Notes under the pieces: model-generated
What the model was told of the DNA's origin: nothing
The model's database searches: none
What the model saw: only the letters and a program-made list of their open reading frames with translations
NCBI GenBank assembly: GCA_028456385.1
Contig: JALNQF010000579.1
Coordinates: forward strand, 1-21,383
DNA: 21,383 bases
From: Ophiosphaerella korrae
Lineage: Eukaryota; Ascomycota; Dothideomycetes; Pleosporales; Phaeosphaeriaceae
Direction of reading: 5' to 3'
Shown here: piece by piece, positions 7,216-18,941 of the stretch
How positions within the stretch are numbered: the stretch's first letter is position 1
Layout of the letters: each line of letters begins with the position of its first letter
Made by a program: the position numbers and the translations under genes

Positions 7216-10200
7216 TACTACTCTAGGAGGTACTTAGTTAGGCTATCTACTAGCATCTCGCTTGTTAGCATATAAGAGACTTAAAATAAGCCTCTAGCGT
7301 ACTCTTGTCTTAGCTACATATTCTATATATCTACGTAACGTAAGCGCGTTGTTACTCTCTTATTTTTGCCTACAACAAGTCTAATTGTTTACTAATTATT
7401 GTAGAAAATTATCTAAGTAGCTCCTAGGTCTAATATAAGCTCTTAAAAGAGCCTTTTTAGTACTATTACCTCTTTGCTTACGTACTCGAGCGTAAGTAGC
7501 TTAGCTTTAGTAGTAGAGGTAGTTACTATAGCTTGTTATACTACCTTCTACATTACTACTCTACTAAAGAGTATTACAATGTAGCTATAAGATAAGTAGC
7601 GCGTTACTAGATTATTAGTAAACGACGCGTCTCTATATATAAGTAGCTTAGTATCTCGCTACTTACTATCTTACTACTTGCTATCTTGCTACTAGCTATC
7701 TTACTACTTGCTATACTAGACTAACAGGTGCTAAGTTCTATACAGGTAAACAATAACTTAGTTTACTACTTCAAGATACTTTTAGCTTAGATTTATAAGA
7801 TATTAAGAGAGCTTAGTAGCTATAAATGCGACATCTAGTTGCACTATTATTACTGTGTACAAGATAGATTCTACTCGCTCCTAGTAGTTCTTAATTTTAC
7901 GCTTTAAGGCTTCTCTTTTACTTAGCTACAGCTCCTCTACTAGTAATAGAGTTACTAGAAAGCTTATAGAGCTTACGAGATCGAACTTTTTTACTATCTT
8001 GTTAATATACTTATTGTAAACGAGCGTAATAGTCTTATCTAGCTAACTCTATATTACTCGTACGCCTAGGAACTAGCTTACTAGGCCTTTGTCTTCTATA
8101 TTGTAGGCTCGTTTAATTCTCTTAACGATTTAGTAAGCTTCTAATTAGTAGATTTTGTAATATATTACTAATATATCGTTAACGTAGAAGAGAAAGAGTA
8201 TTTTACGCTCCTTATTATAGAACAAGCACGGCTCTTCTTTTAAGACTATAAGACTAGCTTGTTTAAGTATTCTTAAGAGCTCCTTATACTAGAGGAGCAG
8301 CGAGTCTTTAAGGCTGTATAGCGCTTAATTAAGCTTAACGCACTTGCTAGCTACTTTAAACCTATCTAGGAGCTTATAAATAACTACTAGTTAATAATCT
8401 CTATATACGTAGAGGAAAGCTCTAATAACGTTATACTAAGCTACTTCTAGGTCAAACTTAGCTGTAATCGCTATTGCGGTTTAAAACGAGCGCGCTATTA
8501 ACGTAGTAGTGTAAGTTAATTGTATTAAATCGATTATTTAGAGGTCTCTGCGCACTACAATCCAAGCTTTATACTTAAGAAAGTAGCTATCTTAGTCGAG
8601 TTTGTATATAAAAACCTACTTTAGAGGTAGCAGCTAATTACTTAATTGCGAGCGCTCTATCTCCTCCTAGGTGCTAGCTACTAGTAGCGTATCGATCTCT
8701 TTCTAAGCTACTTGTTTAAAGAGCTACCTATATAGGTATATATATAGGTGCTTCTAATTTTGTAGTAGTAGTAGGAGCTTATCTTAATATAGATAAGCTT
8801 ATAGTTATAGCTTAAGCTAAGTAGCTACTATAATTATAGCGTTTACTACAGCAAGCTTTGTATTTAGGTTATAGTCTATTAGCACTCGTAAGAGCAGCTT
8901 GTCTAGTATACTACTCTATTTACTCTACTTAGGTTTATATAATAATAAGTAAGCGCTTAAGCTTCTAGCGCTATTGTCTAGCTTGTTATTTTAGAGTCTT
9001 TAGCTTAATTACGTTAGCGCTAGCTATTACTAGCGTATACACTACTAATAAGCTCTAACTATATTATTTAGAGCTATATAAGATATAGCTACTTAATAAG
9101 AGATAGTATCTGCTTTATTTAGAGCTATAGAAGCTACAGCTACTTAAGGAGAAGTAGTTTAATAAGTAGTAGTTCGATTTAAACTCTTATCTATTAGCTA
9201 CTCTAAGGCGCTCGCTTCTCTAGTTAATTGCAATTCCTAGGAGCTTTTAGATACTTCGCCGTGTTAATTTCTATAATTAATATTAGCACCTATATACTAA
9301 ACTCCTCTAGGTTTAGGTATTTGCTCTAGAGTTTAAAGGCTACTAAGCTTAGGTTACTCTATATAGATTCTATGTAGTTTGCTAGCTAAGCTTACTACTT
9401 ATATAGAGTCTACTCCTTGTTCTACTAAGATAGCTAGCTAGCTAGCCTAGCTTTTAGTATTACGTAGAGCTCTACCTCTTAGATTCTACTCTAAGTGCTC
9501 GCCTTACTAGTAGCTTTCTAGGATTTAAGCTACTTCGCAGAGCTAGTTATATATATTATCCTAGGTCTCTCTTACGTTGCGCGTTACGTCTTTATATAAC
9601 ACGTTAACAAGTTTTTAAATCTCTAGCTTTAGGAGCTCTTAATAAGCTTTACTCCTCTTATTATAGAAGAGCTACTTATTAAACGTTACGTTATGCGTTA
9701 TAATTACCTAATCTAATTCTAGGACCTATATCCTATATATATTAGATACTCTATATCCTACTAGATATCTAATATAGCCCTAAGGGCTTATTTTAAAGCC
9801 TCTCTTGTTGCGCCTAGCTACTCGCTCCTTATTAAGTAGATATACGTAGTAGCTGTAGGCGTATACTCTACTCTAATCTAGCTAAAAGTCTACTATAGTA
9901 GCTCTTACTTACTTAGGCTAATAGTATCTAAAGTACTATCTAAACTAGCTATTAAGTACTATATTAGGAGCTTATATATTATAAGCGCAGCTTAGGCTTA
10001 TATTGTATAGCTACGTAGCTACCTCTACTATCTCTAGCTAGAGCCTTTCTAGTAGGTTAGCGCTTATCCTTATCTTAATTACTTTCGTTATTATTTCTTA
10101 ACTAGCTCTCTTAGCTCCTCTATTTAGCTTGTACGTATATACTAGAGTACTCTTAACTATAATCTCTTCTTGTTTAGCCTAAATCTAGAAGCGCGTCTTA

Positions 10201-11060
10201 CCTCTCTATAAGAGCGTTACTACTTTATTATCTTACTAGAGTATACACGTGTAGAGCTTATAGCGCGTTAGTAGTAGCTTTATAAAGGTTTTAAATACTC
10301 TTATTATCTCTTAGAGTATTTTACCTTATAATAGGTAGGTATAGAGCTTACTACTATACTTGCACTTAAGTAGTATAGTCTAAACTTCTTTAAAGTAGCT
10401 AGTAGGTATATTAAATAGGTCTTACGCTACTTACTAGTATAGGCGTAGGGCTCTCTCTCTAGGCTACCTTAAGATAACTTACTTAGCGTAAGCTATTAAG
10501 CAATACTTGCACTTAATGCGCGCTATCCTATTAATACGCACGTTTTTCGCGCTTGTTACTAGCGCTTACAGTACTTCTAGTCTAAGATAACTAGCTCTAG
10601 CGTACTAGAGCTCTTCTAAGTTACTTCTAGGCGTTATACACTATAAGTTAAGCTATTAATTAACTTAATTACTTTAAGTTACGCTTATAATAGTTAGATA
10701 AAACGTAATAGGCTTATATTTAATAAAAGTAAGATTATATTTACATATTAGCGTTACTAGTACAATACTTTCTACTAGCGTTCTTACTCTTAGAGTTATA
10801 TTAAAACCTTAATACTAGGCTCTAGCTTACTACAATTAAGCTTTAGATACTATATTAATATAAAATCCTTTAACTACTACTACTTTATAAAGTACAAGAT
10901 TCTCTATACGTTTACTATAAGCTCTATTTAGAGCGTTCTTAAAGACTTAAGTACTTTTACTAAGTATTAGAAACACTTATATACTTACTTCTACGTAGCT
11001 TACGCCTTTTACTCTTATAAAGGAGCCTAGTTCTATAAGACTTATTAAGTTAACTAAGTA
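7216..11060 (-). pseudogene. CopC pol remnant: protease/integrase-RT-RNase H
   Basis: This is a degenerate Copia polyprotein. From the 5' side, a protease-to-integrase segment with VVVVKGFYINIVSKA (from the VHVPGFHTNIVS type) lies near 10830-10910. The integrase core includes RGAKRAS, matching the G-A-ERAN motif, near 10096-10130. The post-core block NKRGFKISP followed by YLVGYR lies near 9740-9830, typical of fungal Copia. RT lies at about 7850-8700 with KFDLEVA, LN-ALYSLKDS and the catalytic box FYVND at 8175-8189 (FYVDD expected; second Asp kept). RNase H lies at about 7216-7660, with ASFTNNL, TTKAKLLTLEYVSKE and the terminal LTSEMLVDSLTKYLLE motif. Stops are TAG/TAA. Domain order separates it from the Gypsy elements around it. 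Confidence 0.92.
7659..7718 (-). repeat. 15-bp tandem repeat, four copies, in frame in CopC pol
   Basis: Units start at 7659, 7674, 7689 and 7704 with consensus CTACTTGCTATCTTA. Because 15 is a multiple of three, in the pol frame each unit reads as a five-residue repeat of the type stop-stop-Asp-Ser-Lys (probably Gln-Gln-Asp-Ser-Lys before RIP). It sits in the linker just before RNase H. Confidence 0.85.
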
Positions 11061-12374
11061 GAAAGTAGCTCTATTATTAAGTATAGTACTCTTAGAGAGT
11101 AAGTAAGTGTTAAAATCTAGCGTTAAGTAGGCTCTAGGTACTAGCTTAATAAGTTTACCTAAGTTAATAAGTATGCCTAGGTTAATAAGTGCTGCGTTTA
11201 GCTAGCCTAGGTAGACTAGAGCCTTTAATTTAACTAACTCTAAGCTAGCTTTAACTAGTTCCTACAAGGGACTAGCCTACTTTTAAGTTACTAAGGTTTT
11301 AACTACTATAAAGCGCGGCTTATCTAAACAAGCCTATATTTTCGCCTTTCTATTATTGTCTATTTTAAATAGATTGCTAGTAAGCGCTACTTATACCTAT
11401 CTATAATCTTATAGCTTCTAGTAGTAAGCTTAGCTATATAAGTAGTTATATTTTAAGTTAGTACTTAAGCTTAAGCTTAGCTTAGATCCTCTAAACGTTA
11501 TAAATACGCTAGCTCCTTAATTAGTAGTTTAGAGCTTATACTCCTATAATAGAGCTAAGTAGATACTACTAATTTGCTCTAGCGTAAGTACCTTTAAGCT
11601 AAGAACTAAGCTCTAGATTACTAATTAGCTTATTATCTAAGCCTAGTCTAGAGCTAGCTTTAGTGTTAACGCCTCTAGGAAATCTTATACTACAAGCTTA
11701 CCTATTACCTCTATAATATTATACGCAATTATACGCTAATATAGGCGTAGCTACTTATTGTACTAGAGCTCTAGTAATTGTCGTCCTTAGCGAGCCTTTT
11801 ATAGATAGGCTTAGTATTAAGCTTAGATAAGATTACTAGCGCTAGTATTAGATAGGGCTAGTAGGCTCTTTAGCGTTTAGACGAGCTCTTATAATATAGC
11901 TTTATTATTTACAAGTAGAGTTATCTTAGCTATTACTAGATAACTTAGATTAACTATAGCGTTTACCTAGGCGCTTAGAGCTCTAAGGCGTACTATTTGC
12001 AATACCTAGGTATCTTTTATAGCCTAGTATTTCTCTATTATAAGCTTATAGGTAGCTACCTCTTTTACTATTACTAGGCTCTTTAGTTTAAGTTAAACTA
12101 GTTCGTTAGCGTAGATATTAGGGACGTTATTAGCTTCTAGATTAACTAGCTACTAGATACCTAGCTTAAGAGCGTTATAATAGAGTTATATAAACTATAC
12201 TAGCTATTATAAGCGCTTATTAAGTAGGGTAGTACTTTTATTAAGTAGAGTAATCTTACTATAAGATATTATAAGTGTTTAAGTAATAGATAAGATAAGA
12301 TAGGATAGGATAAGAGTATACTAAGCTTGCGATCTCTTACTATAGTGTATAGAATAGAACTATTAAGTAATTTT
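11061..12374 (-). pseudogene. CopC gag-like region and 5' leader
   Basis: This is the region between the primer-binding site and the protease, where Copia gag lies. Readable stretches on the minus strand include KSLVIVKEVATYKLIIEKY near 12035-12090 and a block of short helical segments further down (for example VRLRALSA). No intact zinc knuckle could be read with certainty. The gag assignment rests mainly on position; the start codon cannot be placed. Confidence 0.55.
12289..12314. repeat. GATAA pentanucleotide repeat
   Basis: Five successive units run GATAA, GATAA, GATAG, GATAG, GATAA, in the CopC 5' leader. It is a short slippage repeat. Confidence 0.8.
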
Positions 12375-12394
12375 TAGCGCTAGGCTTATAACTA
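12375..12394 (-). other. CopC primer-binding site, half initiator-tRNA type
   Basis: Immediately inside the 5' LTR the element strand reads TAGTTATAAGCCTAGCGCT. Allowing G-to-A and C-to-T changes, this fits TGGTTATGAGCCCAGCGCT. It resembles the primer-binding site of Drosophila copia (GGTTATGGGCCCAG, recalled from general knowledge), which pairs with the anticodon arm of initiator tRNA-Met rather than with a tRNA 3' end. Confidence 0.6.
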
Positions 12395-12395
12395 T

Positions 12396-12554
12396 TGCGA
12401 GATGCGAGCTTAGGAATAAGTAGGAGATAATTATTAATTAAAGAGCTATCTAAGCTAAGCTACTTATATATAGTAGAGTAGCTTAAATAGCTTGTATAGC
12501 TTACTTACTACTATAGGCTTACTTGAATTGTATAGAGCAAAGCTCTAACTTATA
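12396..12554 (-). repeat. 5' LTR of CopC (159 bp)
   Basis: This is the direct repeat of 5815-5973, with the terminal CA of the plus strand now TA (CTTATA). It joins the GyA2 3' untranslated sequence at 12555 without a duplication matching the other end. Confidence 0.95.
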
Positions 12555-12697
12555 ATAATATTATAATAAGTGTATTCTTACTAATATTTAATATAAATAT
12601 ATTTTTTCTAAAGTTTTACTTATAGAGTGTAAGTGCTTAATCTCTATATAGTCTCTTTCTACTAAGTTGTGTAGGGTAAGCTATTAATAGGGCTTAA

Positions 12698-13006
12698 GTA
12701 TAATTATTGTTATAGCTTACTATAGCTAAGGCTAAGCGCAAGTTAACTTTTTATAAGCTAGTAGAGCTTTATTCCTATATTAAGTGTCTTTGTAAAATAA
12801 AGGCTTATAATAACGCTAAGTTATCTAAATAGTCTTGTACCTTAGAGGCTAAGTTAGATTTAGATAATGTAGTAGAGGCTACTCTAGCTCCTATTATATT
12901 AGGCGCTCCTATTATCTCTCTATCTAGTAGTAGTATTGTTAGTTTTCTTAATTTGCTACAAGGCGTTCTAGAGGGTTTTGATTTTAGAACTCCTCTAGTT
13001 TCTTAG
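12698..13006 (+). pseudogene. Possible antisense ORF in the GyA2 3' region (103 codons)
   Basis: This is the counterpart of 2376-2684 in GyA1, with identical length and frame. It has stops at 12701-12703 and 12713-12715, and a further TAG at the position also stopped in GyA1. The readable segments KAKRKLTFYKLVELYS, LEAKLDLDNVVEA and LGVLEGFDF match GyA1 with a few replacements. It ends convergent with and slightly inside the pol 3' end. The function is unknown, and coding status is unproven because other frames are also fairly open. Confidence 0.35.
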
Positions 13007-16000
13007 AGTAGTTAAGGTTATCTTCTAGTTCCTATATTTCTTCTTATAGTTTACCTTTCTCGTCTATACCTATCTATTTTACTAGATAGTAGTTTCTTTT
13101 ATTATAGAACTAGTACTATAAGATTTCTTTAACTTCTTATTCTTCTTATTCTCTATACGTATCTACTTTATATACTAGTAGTTCTACTTCTTATAGTACT
13201 TTCTCTAGTAGTACTATATAGAATATTAGGTGTATCCTTATTTTATTTAGTAGCTTTAGTTTAAATATAACTAGTGTAACTTTTTTCTTAATCTTGTATA
13301 GTCTTATCTTAACGTAGTCTAGTTTTAAACTAGGCTGTTTGCTTTTTATATTTCTTCTAACTAACTATACTTTTTCTCTCTTTCTAAATTAAGGTCCTTC
13401 TTAGTATTTCTTGTTATAGTATTTTATTATTTAATCTTATAAGAACTTTACGTCTAATTATAGTTACTTGTGTATTTCTTTAAGTTTATTTGTAAAGTTT
13501 TCTCTTTTTAAAGACTAAGATACTTAGGTTCTTAGTATTTTATATATATTAAGGTTAAATCTATAGTTTATAAAGAAAGGTAATACTTTTATTATTACAT
13601 TCTTTACGCTATTATATGCTAACTATGCTATAGGTAGTAACTATACCTAATTGTTTTAGTTGTAGTTAAGGTAGTATCTTAAGTATTACTCTACTATTTA
13701 ATTTATTTGTTCTAATTATCTATCTATTTATAAGTAATATACTATAGATATTATGTATTATATTCCTAATTGTGCTGTTATTATTCTCTATAGTTTTAAT
13801 ATAAATCTTATATCTCTATCTATAATTATCTTGTCTAGAAGTCTATATTAACTAATTATAGTTCCTAGAACCTAATATATAGTAACCTCTATCCTACTTT
13901 TTTCTTTATATAGTCTAAAGTATAAATACTTTATAAGTTTATTAACTATTATTAGAATTCTATTATATTTAATTCTAAATATAGGGTCTTTAGACTTTAG
14001 TAATTTTGTAATAAAGTCTATTGTAATAGTTCTCTATAGTTATTCTAGTACTTTTACTAGTTGTAGTATTCTATATAGTGCGTATCTACTATATTTATTT
14101 CTATAGCATTCTATATAGTCTTGTAGTACCTCTATTACTAGTTATCTTACTTTTAGGATATAGTAGTCCTATAGTAATCTATCTAAGGTTTTGTTAATTC
14201 TTTAGTATTTATAGACTAGTAATTTGTAGAATTATTATATAAATTCTTTTTATATCTTTCTTAGAATATATATTCTTCTATAGGCTTATACAAATCCTTC
14301 TTAGATTTCTAGTTTCTCTATTTCTTTAGATACTTCTTACGTTGTTTTCTAAATCTATTTATCTAGCTCGCTACTCTTTCTCTTAAGTATTACAGCTATT
14401 TTAAGTATATTTAAGACTAAATATCCTTCTTTATTTTTAACTAGAACTATACTAGTAGTATTTACTTCTTCTTATAAATCTAGTCTTCTACTAAGGGCGT
14501 CTATAAATTAGTTATCTTTTCTCTTAGTATATATTATTTCTATATTAAATGTTAATAGAAACTCCTACTATCTTATATAGTGTTATAACAATTCTTTACT
14601 TATTATAAATCTTATAAAGTTCTTGTAGTCTATATAGACCTTTGTTCTATACTTTACTCCTTATAAGTATACTCTTTATTACTTAAATACCTTATAAATC
14701 GCTAGTATTTCTTTATTGTAGATTAGGTAGTTAAGTTCTACTAGTTTTATTTTCTTAGAGAAGTATTTAACTAAATATTCTTGTTTAGTCTTTAGGTCTT
14801 CCTATATTAGTGCTATTTTATAGACTAAGTTAGATACGTCTATTTTTACTATTATTAGTAGGTCTAAGTTATATATTCTAATAACTAGGTTCTCTATAAA
14901 CTTTCTTTTAATCTTATTAAATACTTTATCGCATTCTTTTATCTATTTAAATAGCGTATCTTTCTTTATAAGTCTTATTATTAGTTCTATATCTTTAGAC
15001 TATCTTACTATTAACTTCTTATAGAAGTTCGCTAGTCTATAGAATTATTGTACCCCTTTTAGGTTCTTTAGTGTTAGCTATTTATTAATTAATTTAATCT
15101 TTCCTAGGTTAATTTTTTTTTTCCTAGTTTAATAATAAATCTAAGGAAATCTATTTCTTTTATATAGAACTTGCATTTCTTTATTTTAAGAAATAGTTTA
15201 CTTTCTACTAATTTTTCTAGTACTTTGTATATATATTATATATGCTCTTCTTCTATTTCTAAAAATATAAAGATATTGTCTAGGTATATAAATATAAATA
15301 CGTCTAAGTACTCTCTTAGTACTATATTAATTCTTTCTTAGAAGGCTGCTAGTGTATTCGTAAGTCTAAATAGTATAACTAGGTACTTATATAGTCTATA
15401 TTGCGTTCTAAACGCTATTTTCTATTTATTACCTTTTTTAATTCTAATTTAGTAGTAGGTATTTTAGATATCTAGTTTTGTAAAGATCTTTACTTTTTAT
15501 AGCCTCTCTTATATTTTATCTATTTATAGTATAGGATATTAGTTTTTGTTTATAATTGCGTTTATCTTTCTAAAGTCTACGTAAGGTCGTTTTTTATCTT
15601 TTCTTTTCTTATCTACAAATATAAGTCTATATACCACTAAGGATTTAGATTCTTATATCTATCCTTTCTTAACTGCGTTTTATATAAATACTTATTTAAT
15701 CTTAGATTCTTTTTCTATTTTTCTATATACTAGGCTCTATCCTACGTTCTTTTTTTCTTCTAGCTCTATTACTAGGTCCTATAGTTAGTATTCTAGAAAG
15801 TAGTTATCTATTTTAGTAAGTTGTTTTTCCTACTTTTTATATTCCTCTAGGAACTATCCTTTATATATAGTTATGTTAGCTTTTAATATTTCTTTCTTAA
15901 AGTAGCTAATTTTCCCTATTCTCTAATTAATCCTTAGGTTAGCTAGTTGTAACTATAGTATTCCTAGTATTACGTCTTATTTGTTATTAATTGTTGTTAT

Positions 16001-17290
16001 ATCTATAACTATATTTCTAATTTCTAATCCTTCGAGTCTTAATATAAAAGGTACTATTTTAAACCTAATAAGTTCTTAGAATAGTTTTCCTTTAATTGTA
16101 CTAAGTTATTAAAGGTATTTTTTTATTATATAACTTATTCTTTAGTTTTCTATAAACTTTTTAGATATAAAGTTCTTTATAGCTCTACTATTAACTATAA
16201 TTTATACTTTCTATCTTTAGTATATACCTATTTTTGTAACGTATAGGCCTATTATACCTTATAGTTTTTCTTACTTAAGTCTTTCTCTAAATTATCTATT
16301 CTTCTAAGGCTATTATCTTAATTTACACTTATAGTTCTTATATTTTAGGTATTTATTATATATATACTTATACTATAGTTATATTTCTTTAACGTATTCT
16401 TTTAATAACTTTGGTCCTAGTCTAATTAATATATATTCTTCTTTAGGAATCTAGATTATTTCCTATCTTTTAATTTCTTTCTTTAAGATTACCCTTATAT
16501 AGTCTTGTCTTTTTTTTAGCTATATATAGTTTTGTGCTTTCTCTTCTCTATATAAGTAGTAGTGTATATTTAAATATAATACTTATATAGTTTCTAGATA
16601 TACTAGATATTTTAGATCTATTCTCTCTTTGTCTCCTTTCTAGTATCTATCTTTGCTAGGTCTTTTTATTACTAGGACGTAGTATATTACTAGTACTTAT
16701 AGTATATAGGCTTCGTTAATCTATTGTATTTTTTTTATAAGGTATTACTACTCTCTCTATATAGGTATTCTTCCTACTACAACTATATATTATTCTATCT
16801 ATTATTAGAATGTTATAAACTTTATTACTTTAAGGTTACGTTCTTTCTAGTCTTTGTACGCTTCCTCTATACTTATAACTAGTAAGTATTTTTAAATAAA
16901 TTTCTAATTAGTATTTTGTTTTACTATATTTATTATTATATAGCTATTATAGCTATATATATTTAACTAGGTATACTCTATATCTTTTATATTAACTTGT
17001 CTCTTATTTTCTTATAGTTCTTTAGAAGAAATAGTAGTAGTCTCTTTATCTAGTGCTAGTCTTTTAGCCTAGATCGATAGAGTCTAGAGCTCTTCTCTTT
17101 CTAGATCTTCTACTAGTAGGTCTATTACGTAAGCTATTTCTTCTAGCTACGCTTTTATTCTACTTTCTTTTGTTACTACTACTCTATACTTCTATAGGAA
17201 GTATCTTACTCTCTATTTACTAGAAAGATATATATAGTAGTTATTGTTATAATAAAAGGTCTAATAGAGTATTATATATTATACCTCTTT
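12984..17290 (-). pseudogene. GyA2 pol remnant: protease-RT-RNase H-integrase-chromodomain
   Basis: This is a nearly full-length degenerate Gypsy pol. The retropepsin motif reads NSRA (from DSGA) at 16181-16192. RT spans about 15180-15700 with KLDIQNTYYQIR-type sequence (one stop at a Gln position). Its catalytic box is YLDN at 15274-15285, where the second Asp of YLDD is lost. RNase H ends near 14484-14510 (ALSR-type). Integrase spans about 13550-14350 with TIDFITKLP keeping the first catalytic Asp. The chromodomain is near 13040-13110. The domain order and the sequence itself match GyA1, which lacks the protease and RT start. Both catalytic changes fit RIP transitions. It would have acted in cytoplasmic virus-like particles and then the nucleus. 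Confidence 0.9.
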
Positions 17291-18440
17291 ACTTCTAGCT
17301 ACCTTTTTCTAAGGTTTAGCCTATACTTTAGGTACTTCTTTCTTATTTTTAGTTATCTTTAACTATATTTCCTTATATTTCTTAGAGTCCTTACTTCTAT
17401 AGTCTTTTGCAAAGTGTCCTAGTTTCTTATATTTATAATATACTATATCTTTTATAGACTTTAATTAGTAGTTCTTTACGTAGTAGCCTAGCTTACTATA
17501 GTTAAAGTACGTAAAGTCTTTATTTTTATTTTTATTTTTATCCTTATTAGCGTTAAGGATTATAGAGTCTCTCTTATTATAGTTCTAGGTGTAACGTCTA
17601 TACTTATTCTTCTTCTATTCTTAAAGATTATTATTAATCTATATTACTTATTACTTTAGGGCTTCTAGTGTTTGTAGTTTTTTTATATAAATTATTTTAT
17701 ATTAAATTTTTACGTTTAGTCCCTATTTAAATTATAATATTAGGGCTAATTTATTCTATACTATATTTTGTAATAGTTATTTAAACTATAATACGTATTC
17801 TAGAATACTTTTATTCTACGTAAGCTTTTTAAGTCTTTTTTTAGCTTATTAGGTAATGTCTATATCTCTAAATACTACTTTTATTTGTCTAGTAAAGTAT
17901 TCGTAACTTCTAAAGATAGCTCTAGTTTTATCTTTCTATATTATTAGAGCGTATATTGTATAGTTTATCTAGTAAAGTTTAAACTATCTTATTACGTCTT
18001 CTTTAAGGTGCATCCTAATATATATTACTTTCTTTTCTTCTATATTAAAGTGTAGTACTTATATATCTATCTAGAGTTGTACTAAGGCTATAAAAGGTCT
18101 TAGTTTCTCTTTTATTTTATTAAATTTCTTAAGTATAAGTATCTTTAGTAGTTTCTTTGTTACACTTATCTCTAGGCGTTATATAATTAGTTCTATTTAG
18201 TTTTATCTTTTAATAATAGCTTTAATCTAGGCTTTATTCTATTTTACGTACTCTTAGAGTTCTTTATTCTAGGTTTCTAAAGCGTTAATTACTATTTTTA
18301 TATCTTTTTTCTTAGAGATTAAGTTATTTATATAGTTTTTAATATCCTTCTATACTATATTATCTAACTTATAACTACTTATAAGTGCCTTAGCTACTCT
18401 CTTAGTTAAACTTTCTACTATTGTGTTAGCTAGACTATAC
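17291..18440 (-). pseudogene. GyA2 gag remnant with two CCHC zinc knuckles
   Basis: This is a degenerate capsid/nucleocapsid frame. The capsid part includes VLHFNIEEKKVIYIRMHL near 18000-18055 and the usual RSYEYFTRQIKVVF near 17885-17930. Downstream are a Lys/Asn-rich stretch and two zinc knuckles at about 17405-17525, FNYSKLGYYVKNY and YYKYKKLGHFAKDY. In these the Cys codons (TGT/TGC) have become Tyr (TAT/TAC), exactly what RIP on the opposite strand gives. The start codon cannot be placed; the 3' limit is set by the loss of gag-like sequence. Confidence 0.85.
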
Positions 18441-18482
18441 GCTACTTACGCTTCGCTTCTTACAATAACTAAATTAGCAAGG

Positions 18483-18941
18483 TGTAATAGGTGTACTAGG
18501 GTTAACTTCCTAATAGCTCTTAAGTTATTAGTAGATTACAAGATAATAATAAAAGCTTATATTATAATTAGTAATAACTTATAAATAATAGTTAATTTAT
18601 ATATATAATATTAAGTATAAGCGTTCTAGATTAGAGATTAGATTACTAATACTATCCTAATAATGCGCATTCTATTAACTATATAGTTCTATTTTCTTAG
18701 TAACTTTATTACTTTATATTTACTAAGATTGTAAATCTATAAATTTATTACATAATAGCTTTACAACTTTGTCTTTACTAAGATCGCGAATCTATAAATT
18801 TGTTACGTATCTATATTATAGTTAGTCTCCTAATTAAGCTCGTCGTCCTATAGGTTATTACCCTACTCCTCCTATACTTCGTTAGTAACTAAGCGTAGAC
18901 TAATTAGTTCTATCTTAATTTCTCTTGTTACTACTATAACA
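18483..18941 (-). repeat. 5' LTR of GyA2 (459 bp)
   Basis: On the minus strand it runs TGTTATAGTAGTAA...CCTATTACA with both canonical TG and CA ends intact. It matches the GyA1 3' LTR (3052-3510) end to end at identical length. The internal sequence starts at 18482 (CCTTGCTAATTTAG on the minus strand). I could not identify a tRNA primer site there. Confidence 0.93.
18698..18807 (-). repeat. 55-bp tandem duplication inside the GyA2 LTR
   Basis: CTAAGAT cores at 18723 and 18778 give a 55-bp period, the same as in the GyA1 LTR, so the duplication is ancestral to both copies. Confidence 0.75.

Larger units (their letters stand above)
5815..12554 (-). mobile_element. CopC: complete but dead Ty1/Copia retrotransposon
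   Basis: This 6.74-kb element has two 159-bp direct LTRs, a primer-binding site next to the right (5') LTR and a polypurine tract next to the left (3') LTR. Pol domains come in Copia order: protease/integrase first, then RT, then RNase H. It carries about 1.2 kb of extra sequence between the end of pol and the 3' LTR. CGC/GCG words are more common than in the flanking Gypsy elements, which suggests a GC-richer ancestor or fewer RIP rounds. The flanks belong to two different elements and show no target-site duplication (TCTAT on the left, ATAAT on the right). Confidence 0.93.
12555..18941 (-). mobile_element. GyA2: Ty3/Gypsy chromovirus lacking its 3' end
   Basis: This is a second, inverted copy of the GyA family, covering the 5' LTR, gag, protease, RT, RNase H, integrase, chromodomain and part of the 3' untranslated region. 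It stops at the CopC 5' LTR. By comparison with GyA1, about 225 bp of 3' untranslated region and the whole 459-bp 3' LTR are missing. On its right it is inserted in the RNase H of GyD, right after LTR end TGTTATAG (minus strand). The last GyD bases beside the LTR are TTCTT; their duplicate is not in the window. Confidence 0.92.
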
